Shown here piece by piece: positions 18,415 to 29,480 of a stretch of 41,096 nt of DNA. This DNA is from Thermotogaceae bacterium (GTDB taxonomy: Bacteria > Thermotogota > Thermotogae > MWEM01). The position numbers and the translations under genes are program-made. Where the stretch lies: assembly GCA_012744415.1 (NCBI GenBank), contig JAAYCF010000208.1:1-41096 (forward strand), in the 5' to 3' direction. The notes below the pieces were generated by a model. It searched no databases. It was not told the DNA's origin and saw nothing but the letters and a program-made list of their open reading frames with translations. The stretch's first letter is position 1, and every line of letters starts with the position of its first letter.

Positions 18415-19197
18415 TTGTTCGAACGGATCTACGAACCCCTACACCCCGACTATCGGGTATATCGGGATTTTTTAAAGCATCTCCCCGAAGAGTCAACTCC
18501 AGAAGACTATCAAACCGACCAGGAGTTGGCCAAACCCTGTCTTCCCGTAGAAAAGCCGGTATCTACGGATGTTCTTCAAATTCCGCTGCCGGCATTCTCA
18601 CACGACATTCTCAAAAAGCCCGACATTCTGTCGGTGCTTCAGGACCGAGTCAGCCGTCGCGTCTTCAAAAAGACTTCACTCGAATTGGAGGCGCTCGCTT
18701 TCCTCTTATGGGCGACACAAGGCGTCCGTAAAGTGGTACCGGTGAAAAACGGAAAAGCTTCGTTGCGAACGGCCCCTTCCGCTGGCGCCCGTCATCCTTT
18801 CGAAACCTACCTGGTCGTTCGGAATGTCACCGGCCTTGAAAAAGGCATCTATCGGTATCTACCGCTGGAGAATACGTTAGCGTTTCTAAAACCGGGGGAT
18901 TTCTCCAACGAAACGATAGAAGCGTGCGCCTATCAGCGGTTCTGTGGCCTGGCGCCCGTTACCTTTTTTTGGAGCGTTCTGCCGTATCGCACCGAATGGC
19001 GATATGCCTATATTTCTCATAAAGTGATCGCGTTGGATGCCGGTCACGTATGTCAAAACCTATACATCGCGTGTGAAGCTCTTGGGTTGGGGACTTGCGC
19101 CATCGGAGCTTACGACCAGGAGAAGGCAGACCAGCTGTTGAACTTAGACGGATCGGAGGAGTTCGTCTTGTATATTGCGCCGGTCGGAAATTATTAA
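18415..19197 (+). CDS. SagB-type/nitroreductase-family dehydrogenase
   Basis: RVSRRVFKKTSLELEALAFLLWATQGVRK...RTAPSAGARHPFETYLVVRNVTGLEKGIYRYLP...ALGLGTCAIGAY. The ORF opens at 18376; probable TTG start at 18415 with RBS AAAGGAG. Confidence 0.8.
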   Translation: MFERIYEPLHPDYRVYRDFLKHLPEESTPEDYQTDQELAKPCLPVEKPVSTDVLQIPLPAFSHDILKKPDILSVLQDRVSRRVFKKTSLELEALAFLLWATQGVRKVVPVKNGKASLRTAPSAGARHPFETYLVVRNVTGLEKGIYRYLPLENTLAFLKPGDFSNETIEACAYQRFCGLAPVTFFWSVLPYRTEWRYAYISHKVIALDAGHVCQNLYIACEALGLGTCAIGAYDQEKADQLLNLDGSEEFVLYIAPVGNY

Positions 19198-19252
19198 GTT
19201 TTCGTTCTCCATGCTTTCAGCCTCAAGTTTTTATAGGAACGTTGGATCGTCT

Positions 19253-20434
19253 CTAAGGAGTGGAAAGAAGAGCGATTATTTTTTGCTGTATGGCTTCATT
19301 TCCCGGTAAGCCCATATGATCTCCATATTGTCCCCGAATAATCGTAACGCTCTCTGAGAAAGCTTCAATAAAATGCGACGCGCCGTAGAAAGTGTCCAAC
19401 ACGGTTCCGTCGCCCGATCCGTATTCCCGTTCGGAGTCGGCGGGAGATATCGCGCGCAGCGTTCGATTTTGACCGTTGTCCGAAAGGAAGAGGGTAACGT
19501 GTATCTGATGCGGCTTGAATCCTGCGCGAGAGGCCCATAACTTCATTCCGGCCTGTCCGTTTAGGTCGAGGAGCTCGTTGGGTTGCTGACCGACGTAATC
19601 GGTATAGCCGATTGTGCTCTTAAGAAACGGATAGATTGGAAGAAGGGAAAAGAGAGAAGGAAAGATTCTTTTAATCTCTCGGGCGATATCTTCGTCGCGT
19701 AAGAAAAGATGGTTTTCACCGTGTTGAAAGCGATACCCGGTTTCGGTTTTAGTAATGACCGTCCCCGAAGCTAAAAGGTCGGCTTCTGGAGATAAAAATG
19801 CCCATCCCTTCAATATCTGCTCAAAAACTATCGACTCTTTGAGTTGAATGTGATCCAGCATCGCGGAAATTAGATTTTTCACCTCGAAGATCTTCGGGAT
19901 TTTTTTATTCTCACGCAGTTCACCTTTTTCCAGCATCAGGTAGATACCCGGATAGCCTTCATTCGGGGTGCCGATCATAATCAATCGACGGATGTCCTCT
20001 TCATAAGCTTCGCTTTGAATATAAGCCCGAACGGCTAATCCCCCCATACTGTGCGCAATGATATCTACCTTCCGTTCATCATCCAAAAGTTTCCGCCGAT
20101 CGATCTCCGGTTTGATGTATTGCCTCCATATGGTATCAAGCGTTTGCCGCCAATCATATGGGATTTCGTAAATTTGTTTGTTCGGGTCTTCTGACAACCT
20201 TTCGACAAGCCACGTCCATCCAACCGTTCCGTAAGGATCGTGTACTTTGAGCGTATCGATCGGCGGGCATTGCGCCGGGGAAACGGGAGGCTTCGGCAAT
20301 CTGGGGATAACCGAAAGACTGTCGGCCATCGTGCTGCCCATGATTCCAGGTATGATGAAAACCACTTGAACGGAGAATAATGAGGTCAAGAAGCAGAAAA
20401 AAAGAAAGATCGCCAGCGTGAACGCTTTGCGCAT
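19253..20434 (-). CDS. Exported alpha/beta hydrolase, lecithin:cholesterol acyltransferase (LCAT)-like
   Basis: N-terminal signal peptide; VVFIIPGIMGSTMADS; YDWRQTLDTIWRQYIKP; nucleophile elbow AHSMGG; GDGTVL near the C-terminus. Confidence 0.8.
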   Translation of the reverse strand: MRKAFTLAIFLFFCFLTSLFSVQVVFIIPGIMGSTMADSLSVIPRLPKPPVSPAQCPPIDTLKVHDPYGTVGWTWLVERLSEDPNKQIYEIPYDWRQTLDTIWRQYIKPEIDRRKLLDDERKVDIIAHSMGGLAVRAYIQSEAYEEDIRRLIMIGTPNEGYPGIYLMLEKGELRENKKIPKIFEVKNLISAMLDHIQLKESIVFEQILKGWAFLSPEADLLASGTVITKTETGYRFQHGENHLFLRDEDIAREIKRIFPSLFSLLPIYPFLKSTIGYTDYVGQQPNELLDLNGQAGMKLWASRAGFKPHQIHVTLFLSDNGQNRTLRAISPADSEREYGSGDGTVLDTFYGASHFIEAFSESVTIIRGQYGDHMGLPGNEAIQQKIIALLSTP

Positions 20435-20500
20435 CGGTATCTTCTCCTTTTTTCGAGGGTAAAAATTCGCATCAGTCTCTAAACCCCTTTTTATGACCCT

Positions 20501-23500
20501 TCAAAGTCCCAGCGATTCCCCTTGTTCCCGGGATTCGAAAAGGGTTTGAAAGCTCTCGAGCGCCTTTTTCAATCCGCTGAATAACTCACTTATCATTGCC
20601 AGTCGGTTTTCGCGCAATGCCGTTTCCAAGGCTCTCGCGGCTTTTCTCATCCCGATCGCGCTCACGTTCATGCTCGCTCCGTGAATTCGGTGAGCCATAT
20701 GAAAAGCGGTTTCGAGGTCCTTTTGGTCCAGGGCTTGTCCGAGGGTTGCGAGCTGTTTCGGAATATCGGCCAAAAAGAGGGATAACAGTTCGTTCGCTGT
20801 TTCCCGATCACCGCCTAAGCGGTCGAGAAACTCCTTTTCGTCGTAGACGTGAGTTTGGGCGTTCTCATCCTTCGGCTGATGGGAACTGATGGTGGCTTTA
20901 GCGTAAAAATCCAATTCCAGAGCTTTATCTAATACGCTTTCCAGTTCTTCCAACTGAACCGGTTTGGATATGTAAGCATTCATACCCGATTCAATGCATT
21001 TCTCCCGATCTCCTTTTAGAGCGTATGCGGTCATTGCGATAATCGGAATGGTCGTGTTGGTCTCTCCGGCATAACCGCTCCGGATCTTTCGAGTGGCTTC
21101 AAAACCGTCCATTTCGGGCATCTGGCAATCCATCAGAACAAAATCATAAGGAATATGGTTCAGGGCCTGAATGGCTTCTCTACCATCCGCTACAGCTTCA
21201 ACGCGGAAACCCAGCTTTTCACACATACGCACCGCGACCAACTGATTCGTAATGTTATCCTCCGCAATTAAAACCTTATATCTGTTTCGGATCGCCGCTT
21301 TTTCCGATTTGCTTCGGCGGGAGGTTTCTTTCTCAAACGCCGTTTGTTGCTCTGAAACCTCTCCCAGCATCGTTCGCAACAGGTCGGATAATTGCGATTC
21401 ATAAATCGGTTTAGATAATACGCCGTCGAATTCGCCCATTTCTATCGTCTCAGCCGATTCTTTTACCCTTCCGGAAAGCATCAGAACGACCTTCGTGGTT
21501 TGCCATTCTATCCGCGATTTAATCCGTTTGCCCAGCTGCATGCCGTCCATAATCGGCATCAAAGAGTCGATCAGCGCGATATCGATCCGTTTTCCGGACT
21601 GGTACTCTTTCTGCAGCAAATCTAAGGCTTCCAATCCGTTTTCGGCCTCCAAAGACCGGATACCGAACCGCTCTAATAAGGTCTTGAGCATATCGCGACT
21701 ACTCCTGTGATCATCGATGACCAAAACAGTGGCATTCGGGAATTCCGGCAACAGCGGCTTTTCCGAGCCTACTGATCCGCTTGCCTTATTGAAACGCGCA
21801 GTAAACCAGAAGGTGGATCCTCTCCCGATCTCTGATTCGACACCGATCTTTCCGTCCATCATCTCGGTTAAGTGTTTGGCGATCGCCAGTCCCAAACCCG
21901 TTCCCCCGAACTTGCGTGTAGTAGAGCTATCCAACTGAACAAAAGGAGAGAACAACAGATCTCGTTTGCTCGTGGGGATCCCGATGCCGGTATCTTTGAC
22001 GCTAAACTTAATCGTCATATCTACCTCTGTTTCTTTCTCGCATGTCACAGTAATCTGAACTTCCCCAAATGGTGTGAACTTCACGGCATTATCCGCGAGA
22101 TTGGAAAGGATCTGCCGTAGGCGCCCCGGATCCCCTTCCAACGTTTCGGGGATACGAGGATCGACCATAGTCAACAATTCCAGATTCTTTTTTTGCGCAG
22201 GTAAGGAGAGGTAATCCACCGTTTCTTCGACCAAACGCCGAAGGTTAAAAGAGATCATCTCGAGATTGAGCTTTTCGGCTTCGATCTTTGAGTAATCCAA
22301 GATCTCGTTGATAAGAGATAATAATACCTCTCCGCTTGAGCGGATGATCTGGGCGTACTCCTGCTGTTCCGGAGTCAATGCCGTATCCATTAACAAGCCA
22401 GTAATGCCGATCACCCCGTTGAGGGGGGTGCGTAGTTCGTGACTCAGGTTGGCCAAAAAACTTCCCTTTGCAACATTCGCCGCTTGCGCGCGCGTTGCCA
22501 ACTCTTTCGTGTTCTTTATCGACTGCCGCAACTTGATGTTCGTCGCGGTCAATTCTTTCTGGGAGTTAAGCAACGCTTCATCCGCTTTTTTCCGCTCGGT
22601 GATATCGAAAAAGATGGTGGCGAACCCGGATTTTCGCCAGGGAACCGCGTAGATTTCGAAGGTTTTGCCCGAAGCGGGGATGTATTGTTCGATATGTTTC
22701 GTTTGACCCTTCCCGATGTTATTCAGGTACTCTTCCAGATGGGGGGGGGCAGAAATTCCAAACGCCTGAGTTGCCAGTTTGCCGATGATGTCTTCTTTCT
22801 TAACTCCCATCCATTTCTCATATTGCGGATTGATGTCCACAATCTGAAAATCGATTGGACGACCGCTTTCATCCAAAACGAGTTCGTGTAACACCACCCC
22901 TTCCGCGAGGTTATCGAACAGGGAATGAAACCGTTCCTCACTCTCTCTTAAAAGCTGTTCCGCAAGTTTTCTCTCTCGTACGTCCCGGATCATAATCGTA
23001 CGGTACCGCTCTCCGTCTAATTCGATCAGCTGGACGCTCAGTTCCACCGGAAATCGCACACCCGATTTGTCCACATGGATTGCTTCGATGGACTCCGCGG
23101 TTTTCGCCTCTTTTATTCTGGGAAGAATCTCGTCTTTTTCCGGCCCCGAAGCGAACAGGGTTTCGAGTGGCATACCCGGCCACTCTGACTGTTCGTAGCC
23201 GTACATCTTGTCGGTGCGCTCGTTCGCTTCATGGATCCGAAGGTCAGTATCCGTGATGAGTACACTCTCATTGGCATTTCGAATCAGCATTTCATATCGT
23301 GTCTTCAACTTGTATATTCTCTTTTCATTTTCATGGAACATCCGCATCTGCTCCTTTTCTTTTTTTTGACCGAGATAGAGAACGATCGTCAGGATTAAGA
23401 TGCACACGATGACCCAGAATAATAGTGTCAATAAAGAGTCGTTCCAGATTCGATTTTGAAAGTCCATGGCGGTAATCTTCGCGAAAAAGCGCCACTCGGA

Positions 23501-24361
23501 ATCGGGGATCCTCTTCGCGGCCCAAAAAAAAGGTAAACCGAACTCATCTTTTCCGGATACGACGGAATCCTCGGCCAAAACTTTCTCGATTATTCCATAC
23601 CGGGAATCTCCGGAACCGATTTCCCCGATATAGGTGGCGGTTTGGTGTTCTTTATCCAGCTTAATGGCGCGATAAACGCTATCCGCCTTCTCGATGAAGT
23701 AGAAATCTACCGTCGTTTCCTCTCGATTCCAGCGTAGGAGGTAGGGTATCAGCGACGTCAATTCGAAGCGCACGATTTGGAAGCCGCTTATATGCTGATC
23801 ACCCGCAAAGTTAGAAAAAACGGGAACGATATGATCCTGGTACAGAATCCCCGACGCGGAGACGAAGAGATCGGAGACCTGCGTCGTTTCTTGAACGACG
23901 CAATACTCAAGCGCCCGCAGCGTTTCTTCCCCCAATACGCTCAGGGTGTTTTTTATACTGAACAACAATTTTTTTCCCTGGTTAACAAAAAGGATATCGG
24001 CCACATCCCTGATGCCGGAATAGGTCTCCAGACGAGAAATCATATCCTCTTCCAGCGATAACTTCTCAGACTGAAACCAATCACTTATCGTTTTCGCGAT
24101 CGAGTCTTCTTCGCAAAGAACCCGCCGAGCATCCAATCGATCCTTATACCAGTCGATGATATGTTCTTGTTTAAAGTCTATGATTTCGGAGATCGCGCGC
24201 TTTTCCCGGGCGATTAAACTCGCTTGTTCATTCGTGTATACCAGTAATCCGATCGCTAAGACACCCATCAGGAGAACGGCTGGAAGAATTACTTTCAACG
24301 CTTCTTTTTTTGAGGCTGTTCGACGGTTCGCTTGGCTGCTTTCACTCTTTGGATGCATCAT
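20501..24361 (-). CDS. BarA-like hybrid sensor histidine kinase (sensor-PAS-PAS-HisKA-HATPase-REC-REC-Hpt)
   Basis: His[20 protein letters not shown]; HATPase [26 protein letters not shown]1 [10 protein letters not shown]...[11 protein letters not shown]2 [10 protein letters not shown]...[11 protein letters not shown]; Hpt [11 protein letters not shown]. The ORF opens at 24379; an internal ATG at 24361 has a closer RBS. Confidence 0.93.
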   Translation of the reverse strand: MMHPKSESSQANRRTASKKEALKVILPAVLLMGVLAIGLLVYTNEQASLIAREKRAISEIIDFKQEHIIDWYKDRLDARRVLCEEDSIAKTISDWFQSEKLSLEEDMISRLETYSGIRDVADILFVNQGKKLLFSIKNTLSVLGEETLRALEYCVVQETTQVSDLFVSASGILYQDHIVPVFSNFAGDQHISGFQIVRFELTSLIPYLLRWNREETTVDFYFIEKADSVYRAIKLDKEHQTATYIGEIGSGDSRYGIIEKVLAEDSVVSGKDEFGLPFFWAAKRIPDSEWRFFAKITAMDFQNRIWNDSLLTLLFWVIVCILILTIVLYLGQKKEKEQMRMFHENEKRIYKLKTRYEMLIRNANESVLITDTDLRIHEANERTDKMYGYEQSEWPGMPLETLFASGPEKDEILPRIKEAKTAESIEAIHVDKSGVRFPVELSVQLIELDGERYRTIMIRDVRERKLAEQLLRESEERFHSLFDNLAEGVVLHELVLDESGRPIDFQIVDINPQYEKWMGVKKEDIIGKLATQAFGISAPPHLEEYLNNIGKGQTKHIEQYIPASGKTFEIYAVPWRKSGFATIFFDITERKKADEALLNSQKELTATNIKLRQSIKNTKELATRAQAANVAKGSFLANLSHELRTPLNGVIGITGLLMDTALTPEQQEYAQIIRSSGEVLLSLINEILDYSKIEAEKLNLEMISFNLRRLVEETVDYLSLPAQKKNLELLTMVDPRIPETLEGDPGRLRQILSNLADNAVKFTPFGEVQITVTCEKETEVDMTIKFSVKDTGIGIPTSKRDLLFSPFVQLDSSTTRKFGGTGLGLAIAKHLTEMMDGKIGVESEIGRGSTFWFTARFNKASGSVGSEKPLLPEFPNATVLVIDDHRSSRDMLKTLLERFGIRSLEAENGLEALDLLQKEYQSGKRIDIALIDSLMPIMDGMQLGKRIKSRIEWQTTKVVLMLSGRVKESAETIEMGEFDGVLSKPIYESQLSDLLRTMLGEVSEQQTAFEKETSRRSKSEKAAIRNRYKVLIAEDNITNQLVAVRMCEKLGFRVEAVADGREAIQALNHIPYDFVLMDCQMPEMDGFEATRKIRSGYAGETNTTIPIIAMTAYALKGDREKCIESGMNAYISKPVQLEELESVLDKALELDFYAKATISSHQPKDENAQTHVYDEKEFLDRLGGDRETANELLSLFLADIPKQLATLGQALDQKDLETAFHMAHRIHGASMNVSAIGMRKAARALETALRENRLAMISELFSGLKKALESFQTLFESREQGESLGL

Positions 24362-24391
24362 TTCATCCCCTTGATTCACTTCGGATATGAC

Positions 24392-24425
24392 AAAAAAGCA
24401 TGCCCATCGCCGGGCATGCTTTCGG
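24392..24425 (-). terminator. Intrinsic terminator downstream of the family-1 SBP gene
   Basis: Minus strand AGCATGCCC-GGCGAT-GGGCATGCT then T-rich TTTTTTG. Confidence 0.85.
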
Positions 24426-24453
24426 TAGTGTGTTCGGACGAAAAAAGCTTAAG

Positions 24454-25713
24454 TTACTGCGCGAGGTAGTTGGAAATCTCTTTTTCTGCCCAGGCCAATC
24501 CTTCTTCGATCGTCCATTTGTCAAATAGAACGTTGTTGAGCATATTTGTCACGGAGTTTCTGATTTCGTTCCAGGTCGCCGGTTTCGGATCGGAATAACC
24601 TTGATCGATGAACTGTACCGGGATTCCCGCTTTGGGATCCATCTTCACGAAAATCTTCCATTCCGATGTTTCCAACGCGCTCTTTCTAACAGGAACGTAA
24701 CCAGTTTTGAGAGACCAGAAGGTCGTCACTTTCGAACTGCTGAGGAATTTCAAAAATTCCCAAGCCACTTTCTTTTGCTCTTCTGGAATCGTATTGAACA
24801 TGATGACATCCGTTCCGGCGAAAGGCGGGTTGAGTTTGGCGTCGAAGGGGAGAGCGGTCCAATTCCAATCGTGCTTTCCTTTAGAGCCGCTTTCGACATA
24901 AGGCTTACTCGCGATCGTTTCGATGAAGGATGCGACGAAACCCTCTCCGAATGGGGCGTCTAAATATCCACCCTGAACGAGCGCAAGGTTTTCATCCTTT
25001 AACCTTTTCATAAACGTCAAAGTCTTTCTGGCTTCCTGGCTATTAATCTTCACGACATAGGATCCGTCCTCATTTTCGTGAACGATTTCTCCGCCAAAGG
25101 CGTACAAGAAAACCGAGAAATGGTCAACGGTGGTTCGATAACCAAAAGCGTATTGGTCAACGGTGCCGTCGTTATTCTCGTCGATGGTTAACATTCGGCA
25201 TAGCGCATAAAGGTCTTCCATCGTTTTTGGAGCGTCAAGTCCTTCCATATCAAACACGTCGGAATTGTAATAGAACACGTAGATGCTTTTGTTAAATGGA
25301 ACGGCATAGACTTTATCGCCCCAGGTGCACATCTTCCGGAACGGTTCCCAAATATCTTCCCATTCTGCCTGCGTCAGACCGATTTCCGGATCGTTTAACA
25401 TCGGGGTCAGATCCTGCACGATATTGCTGAGTAACAGTTTTGCCGTCCAATTGCTGTAAGCTTGAGCTAAACCGGGAAGCGTGTTGCTCTGCACGCTGGC
25501 CAGCAACTTTTGCTGTAACGCGTTATAGTTGCCGATATACACGGCGTTGATCTGCATATCCGTATTCTGCTGATTGAAGAGCTTGACGATCTCGGCTAAG
25601 GTTTCTCCGTGTCCGCCTCCCATGGCATGCCAGAATTCTACGGTGACGGGTTCGGCAAAGGCGAAAGTGACCAATAACAACGCACACACCATACCAAATA
25701 CGAGTTTTTTCAT
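24454..25713 (-). CDS. ABC transporter extracellular solute-binding protein, family 1 (sugar/UgpB-like)
   Basis: Signal peptide MKKLVFGMVCALLLVTFAFA; EPVTVEFWHAMGGGHGETLAEIVKLFNQQNTDMQINAVYIGNYNALQQKLLASVQSNTLPGLAQAY. Confidence 0.92.
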   Translation of the reverse strand: MKKLVFGMVCALLLVTFAFAEPVTVEFWHAMGGGHGETLAEIVKLFNQQNTDMQINAVYIGNYNALQQKLLASVQSNTLPGLAQAYSNWTAKLLLSNIVQDLTPMLNDPEIGLTQAEWEDIWEPFRKMCTWGDKVYAVPFNKSIYVFYYNSDVFDMEGLDAPKTMEDLYALCRMLTIDENNDGTVDQYAFGYRTTVDHFSVFLYAFGGEIVHENEDGSYVVKINSQEARKTLTFMKRLKDENLALVQGGYLDAPFGEGFVASFIETIASKPYVESGSKGKHDWNWTALPFDAKLNPPFAGTDVIMFNTIPEEQKKVAWEFLKFLSSSKVTTFWSLKTGYVPVRKSALETSEWKIFVKMDPKAGIPVQFIDQGYSDPKPATWNEIRNSVTNMLNNVLFDKWTIEEGLAWAEKEISNYLAQ

Positions 25714-25778
25714 GAAACCATCCTCCTTAAGTTTTTTGAAGCATACGATCGATCAAAGAACAAAGCATTTTGACTGGA

Positions 25779-26738
25779 TTACCCTCGCTTTTCATAAGGC
25801 GTACCGCTGGCGGCCGGCGATCGTGTTTTGCCAACAAACCCACCGACCACGATCAGCGTGATCACGAAGGGCAACAGATTGAATAATGGTTTTGCGGTAG
25901 AGGGAATGGAAAGAATCGGATTGCTTTGCAGTTGTTCATTAAGAGCTTGCGCGACGCCGAACAACAGGCTGGCCCACATCGCCCCGACCGGGCTCCAATT
26001 TCCCAAGATAAGAGCGGCTAAAGCGATAAACCCTTTTCCACCTGTCATATTTTCGCTGAACTGGCCCAGTTCGCCGACGCTCAGGTAAGCCCCGCCAAGT
26101 CCGGCCAGCAGCCCGCTCATAATGACACCGAAATAACGGATTTTGAAAACATTGATCCCCAATGTGTCAGCCGCTTCCGGGTTTTCCCCCACCGCTCGCA
26201 TACGCAAACCCAGCCGCGTCTTGTTGATCAAGATCCACGTGACGATCACTAAAGCGAAAACGATATAAACGAAAGGGCTCAGTGTTCCGATCATCTTGTA
26301 AAGAAAGGTCTCTTTCCCCAAAAACGATAAACGGATTTCCGATACGCGATTGAAGATCGGTGTGGAACCAGGTTGACCAAAGACCGGCTCCAGTAAAAAA
26401 CCGGTTAGCCCCTGGGCTAACAAGATAAGCGCCGTCGCACTCACAATTTGGTTCGCGCAAAATCGAATGCTGGCCCACGCATGCAATGACGCGATTCCGA
26501 TGCCTGCAACCATCGCCAGCAAAACGCCTATCCACGGATTACCAGTAAAGGCGGAACCGACGATTCCAAAGAAAGCGCCCAAAAGCATAATACCCTCAAG
26601 GGCGATATTGGTAACACCGGTTTTTTCGCTGTACAATCCGCCTAAAGCGGCAAAGAGCAGCGGGGTTGCCGAGCTGAGCGTCAATTTATAAAAAACCGGA
26701 TTCGAGACGGTATCAAGAAGCGCTCTTAGCCAGTCCAT
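25779..26738 (-). CDS. Nucleoside/BMP-type ABC transporter permease (BPD_transp_2 family, NupQ/YufQ-like)
   Basis: LLFAALGGLYSEKTGVTNIALEGIMLLGAFFGIVGS; ADTLGINVFKIRYFGVIMSGLLAGLGGAYLSVG; NWSPVGAMWASLLFG. Confidence 0.9.
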   Translation of the reverse strand: MDWLRALLDTVSNPVFYKLTLSSATPLLFAALGGLYSEKTGVTNIALEGIMLLGAFFGIVGSAFTGNPWIGVLLAMVAGIGIASLHAWASIRFCANQIVSATALILLAQGLTGFLLEPVFGQPGSTPIFNRVSEIRLSFLGKETFLYKMIGTLSPFVYIVFALVIVTWILINKTRLGLRMRAVGENPEAADTLGINVFKIRYFGVIMSGLLAGLGGAYLSVGELGQFSENMTGGKGFIALAALILGNWSPVGAMWASLLFGVAQALNEQLQSNPILSIPSTAKPLFNLLPFVITLIVVGGFVGKTRSPAASGTPYEKRG

Positions 26739-27843
26739 CCTTCACCTTCTTCTTTCGATCCCACCCTAATATCGTCCGTACGATGCGTTCGGCCGCCACT
26801 AAAAAGATGATGATCGATTGGATGATGGTCACGATGTGTTTGGGTACTCCGATAAACTGCATTTGATTCGATCCGGTTCTAAGTCCGGAAATCAGCATCG
26901 AGGCAAAAATGATACCCAAAGGATGGTTTTGCCCGATCAAGGCGATCGAGATCCCGTCGAATCCCTTCCCAGAGGTCAATGTGCCGTAAAACCGATAATA
27001 TAGACCCAAAGACTCTAATGTACCGGCAAGGCCAGCCAGGGCGCCGCTGATCGCCATCGTCATGATAATGTTCTTTGAGACTCGTATCCCGCCGTACTCG
27101 GCAGCATAAGGGTTGAATCCAACCGCTTTGACCTCGTACCCCATCGAGGTTTTGTAGAGGATGATATACATCACCAGGGCTGCGAGAATGGCGACGATAA
27201 TGCCGTAAGATAGAAAAGTCGCTTCAATGCTGTATAAAATCGGTAGTTTGGCCGTTACGGCGATCTCGGGGCTTTTCGGAGTACCACTTCCGGTTGAAAA
27301 AGGCGCGGTGACTGCCCAGTTGGTAATGTTGCTCGCAATCCAGTTCAACATAATGGTGCTGATGACCTCATGCGCCCCGGTTTTTGCCTTCAGGAAGCCC
27401 GCAATCCCAGCCCATACACCGCCGGCCAACATACCCGTGAGCATACAGATCGGAATCGTTACGAACATCGGGACTCCCGGCATATTTACAGCGACGACCG
27501 TCGCCATCAAGGCGCCCATAGCCATTTGGCCTTCCGCACCGATATTGAAAACGCCTGCGCGGAAACCGAATCCCACAGCCAGACCGGTTAGTATCAACGG
27601 AGTCATGCGGATAATCGTGTTCATCCAAGCGAATTGGCTTCCGAACGCGCCTTCGAACATGGCTTGAAAGGCGCGGCCTAAAAACGAAAAACGTTCTCCG
27701 ATCTGATTCCAAAAATCGTTCCAGGGATTGCCGGTGGATGGGCCGGAGACTCCGGCGATGAACAGGATGATGATGGAAGCAATCGCTAAAGCAATAACGA
27801 CCGCCATCAATGGAACAAAAATCCGTTGCCAACCTTTACTCAT
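26713..27843 (-). CDS. Nucleoside/BMP-type ABC transporter permease (NupP/YufP-like)
   Basis: GLAVGFGFRAGVFNIGAEGQMAMGALMATVVA; GAHEVISTIMLNWIA; VKAVGFNPYAAEYGGIRVSKNIIMTMAISGALAGLAGTLE. Confidence 0.9.
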   Translation of the reverse strand: MSKGWQRIFVPLMAVVIALAIASIIILFIAGVSGPSTGNPWNDFWNQIGERFSFLGRAFQAMFEGAFGSQFAWMNTIIRMTPLILTGLAVGFGFRAGVFNIGAEGQMAMGALMATVVAVNMPGVPMFVTIPICMLTGMLAGGVWAGIAGFLKAKTGAHEVISTIMLNWIASNITNWAVTAPFSTGSGTPKSPEIAVTAKLPILYSIEATFLSYGIIVAILAALVMYIILYKTSMGYEVKAVGFNPYAAEYGGIRVSKNIIMTMAISGALAGLAGTLESLGLYYRFYGTLTSGKGFDGISIALIGQNHPLGIIFASMLISGLRTGSNQMQFIGVPKHIVTIIQSIIIFLVAAERIVRTILGWDRKKKVKDGLAKSAS

Positions 27844-27855
27844 AGTCGCCCCTCG

Positions 27856-29463
27856 TCACGATTCCACTTTCGTGGGCCCGCTCTTTTCCGATCCCTCGGT
27901 TTCCGCTTTTCGCACTTCTTCAAGCGGGGTTCCAGCCATTGCCAATCCAATCTCCTCCAAGGTGATGTCCGCGGGTTTTGCTTCTCCCGTAAACTCCCCC
28001 TCATACATAATCAAGATCCGATCGCTTAATGAAAAGATTTCTTCCAATTCCATCGAAACGAGCAGGATTCCAACGCCGGCATCCCTCAAACCGACTAGGG
28101 TTTGATGGATGTATTCAATCGCACCGATATCTAAACCCCGCGTCGGTTGCGCCACCAACATACATTTCGGTTGATAGTCTATCTCCCTTCCAACGACCAT
28201 TTTTTGTTGATTTCCCCCGGAAAGATTTTCCGCCAGCATCAGGATACTCCTGGGGCGAACATCAAATTGATTGACCAGGAACTTCGCGCGTTCGTACACT
28301 TGTTTATGCCTCAGAAACCCGTTTTTACTGAAGGGTGCCAAATAATGCCTTCCCAAGAGTACATTGTAATAGACAGGAAATTCCTTTACCATACCATGCT
28401 TGTAACGATCTTCCGGTATATGGGAAAGCCCCAGTTCGCGGATGTCCCGCGGGGCCGCGTGCGTAACGTCTTCGGAGCACAGCTCGACTTTTCCTTTTTC
28501 TTTTTTCCGAAGACCCGCAATCGCTTCTATCAATTCTGTCTGGCCATTGCCCGCAACGCCGGCTATTCCTAAGATTTCTCCGCGATGAACGGTGAACGAA
28601 ATATCCTTAACGGCCTCTAATCCGCGATTATCCCTGACATGCAGTCCGCTGACTGCAAGAACGGCTTCTCCCGCTTCTTTCTCTTTCTTTTCGACCCTCA
28701 ACAGGACTTCGCGCCCGACCATCATATTTGCGAGTTGCCGTGGAGAGGTTTCTGTTATCGGCAGGCGGCCGGTCACTTTTCCGAGTCGCATCACCGTAAC
28801 GTTGTCGGAAATGGCCATGACCTCGTTCAATTTATGTGTAATGAAGATGATCGTTTTCCCTTTTTCTGTCAATTTCCGCAGAACCACGAACAACTCGTCC
28901 GCCTCCTGCGGTGTGAGCACGGCTGTCGGTTCGTCCAGAACGAGAATATTGGCGCCCCGATACAACGTTTTGAGAATCTCCACTCTTTGTTGGGTACCTA
29001 CCGGAATATCCTCTATGCGCCGATCCACATCTACGTGAAGCCCGTAGGTTTCGGACAGTTCGCGTACCCGTTTTTTTGCCGCTTTCAAATCAAAAAAACG
29101 CCACGAATTGAGGGGTTCTTCTCCGAGAACAATGTTTTCGGCTACCGTGAGCGGCCCTACGAGCATAAAATGCTGGTGAACCATCCCTATTCCGGCTTTA
29201 ATCGCTTCCGCGGGTCCTTTAATGAGGGTTTCTTTGCCGCGAATATACACTTTTCCCGCATCAGGCGTGTAGAGGCCATATAATAGATTCATCAAGGTCG
29301 ATTTTCCTGCCCCGTTTTCTCCGACGATCGCATGGATCTCTCCCTCTCTGGCATACAAGTCCACATGATCGTTCGCCAACACCGATGGGAACTGCTTAAC
29401 AATCCCTTTCATAACAACAGCGAATTGCGTGTATTCCGATGGTTCCGGGATATGAAAAGGCAT
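27856..29463 (-). CDS. Nucleoside/BMP-type ABC transporter ATP-binding protein, two ATPase domains (NupO/YufO-like)
   Basis: GENGAGKSTLMNLLYGLYTPDAGKV; MVHQHFMLVGPLTVAENIVLG; LVLDEPTAVLTPQEADEL; second domain LSGGNQQKMVVGREID, LVAQPTRGLDIGA. Confidence 0.94.
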   Translation of the reverse strand: MPFHIPEPSEYTQFAVVMKGIVKQFPSVLANDHVDLYAREGEIHAIVGENGAGKSTLMNLLYGLYTPDAGKVYIRGKETLIKGPAEAIKAGIGMVHQHFMLVGPLTVAENIVLGEEPLNSWRFFDLKAAKKRVRELSETYGLHVDVDRRIEDIPVGTQQRVEILKTLYRGANILVLDEPTAVLTPQEADELFVVLRKLTEKGKTIIFITHKLNEVMAISDNVTVMRLGKVTGRLPITETSPRQLANMMVGREVLLRVEKKEKEAGEAVLAVSGLHVRDNRGLEAVKDISFTVHRGEILGIAGVAGNGQTELIEAIAGLRKKEKGKVELCSEDVTHAAPRDIRELGLSHIPEDRYKHGMVKEFPVYYNVLLGRHYLAPFSKNGFLRHKQVYERAKFLVNQFDVRPRSILMLAENLSGGNQQKMVVGREIDYQPKCMLVAQPTRGLDIGAIEYIHQTLVGLRDAGVGILLVSMELEEIFSLSDRILIMYEGEFTGEAKPADITLEEIGLAMAGTPLEEVRKAETEGSEKSGPTKVES

Positions 29464-29480
29464 CTAACCTCCGATCACTC

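Noticed and set aside
28639-29283. 214-aa plus-strand ORF
   Set aside because: Antisense to the NupO-like ATPase; reverse-frame shadow.
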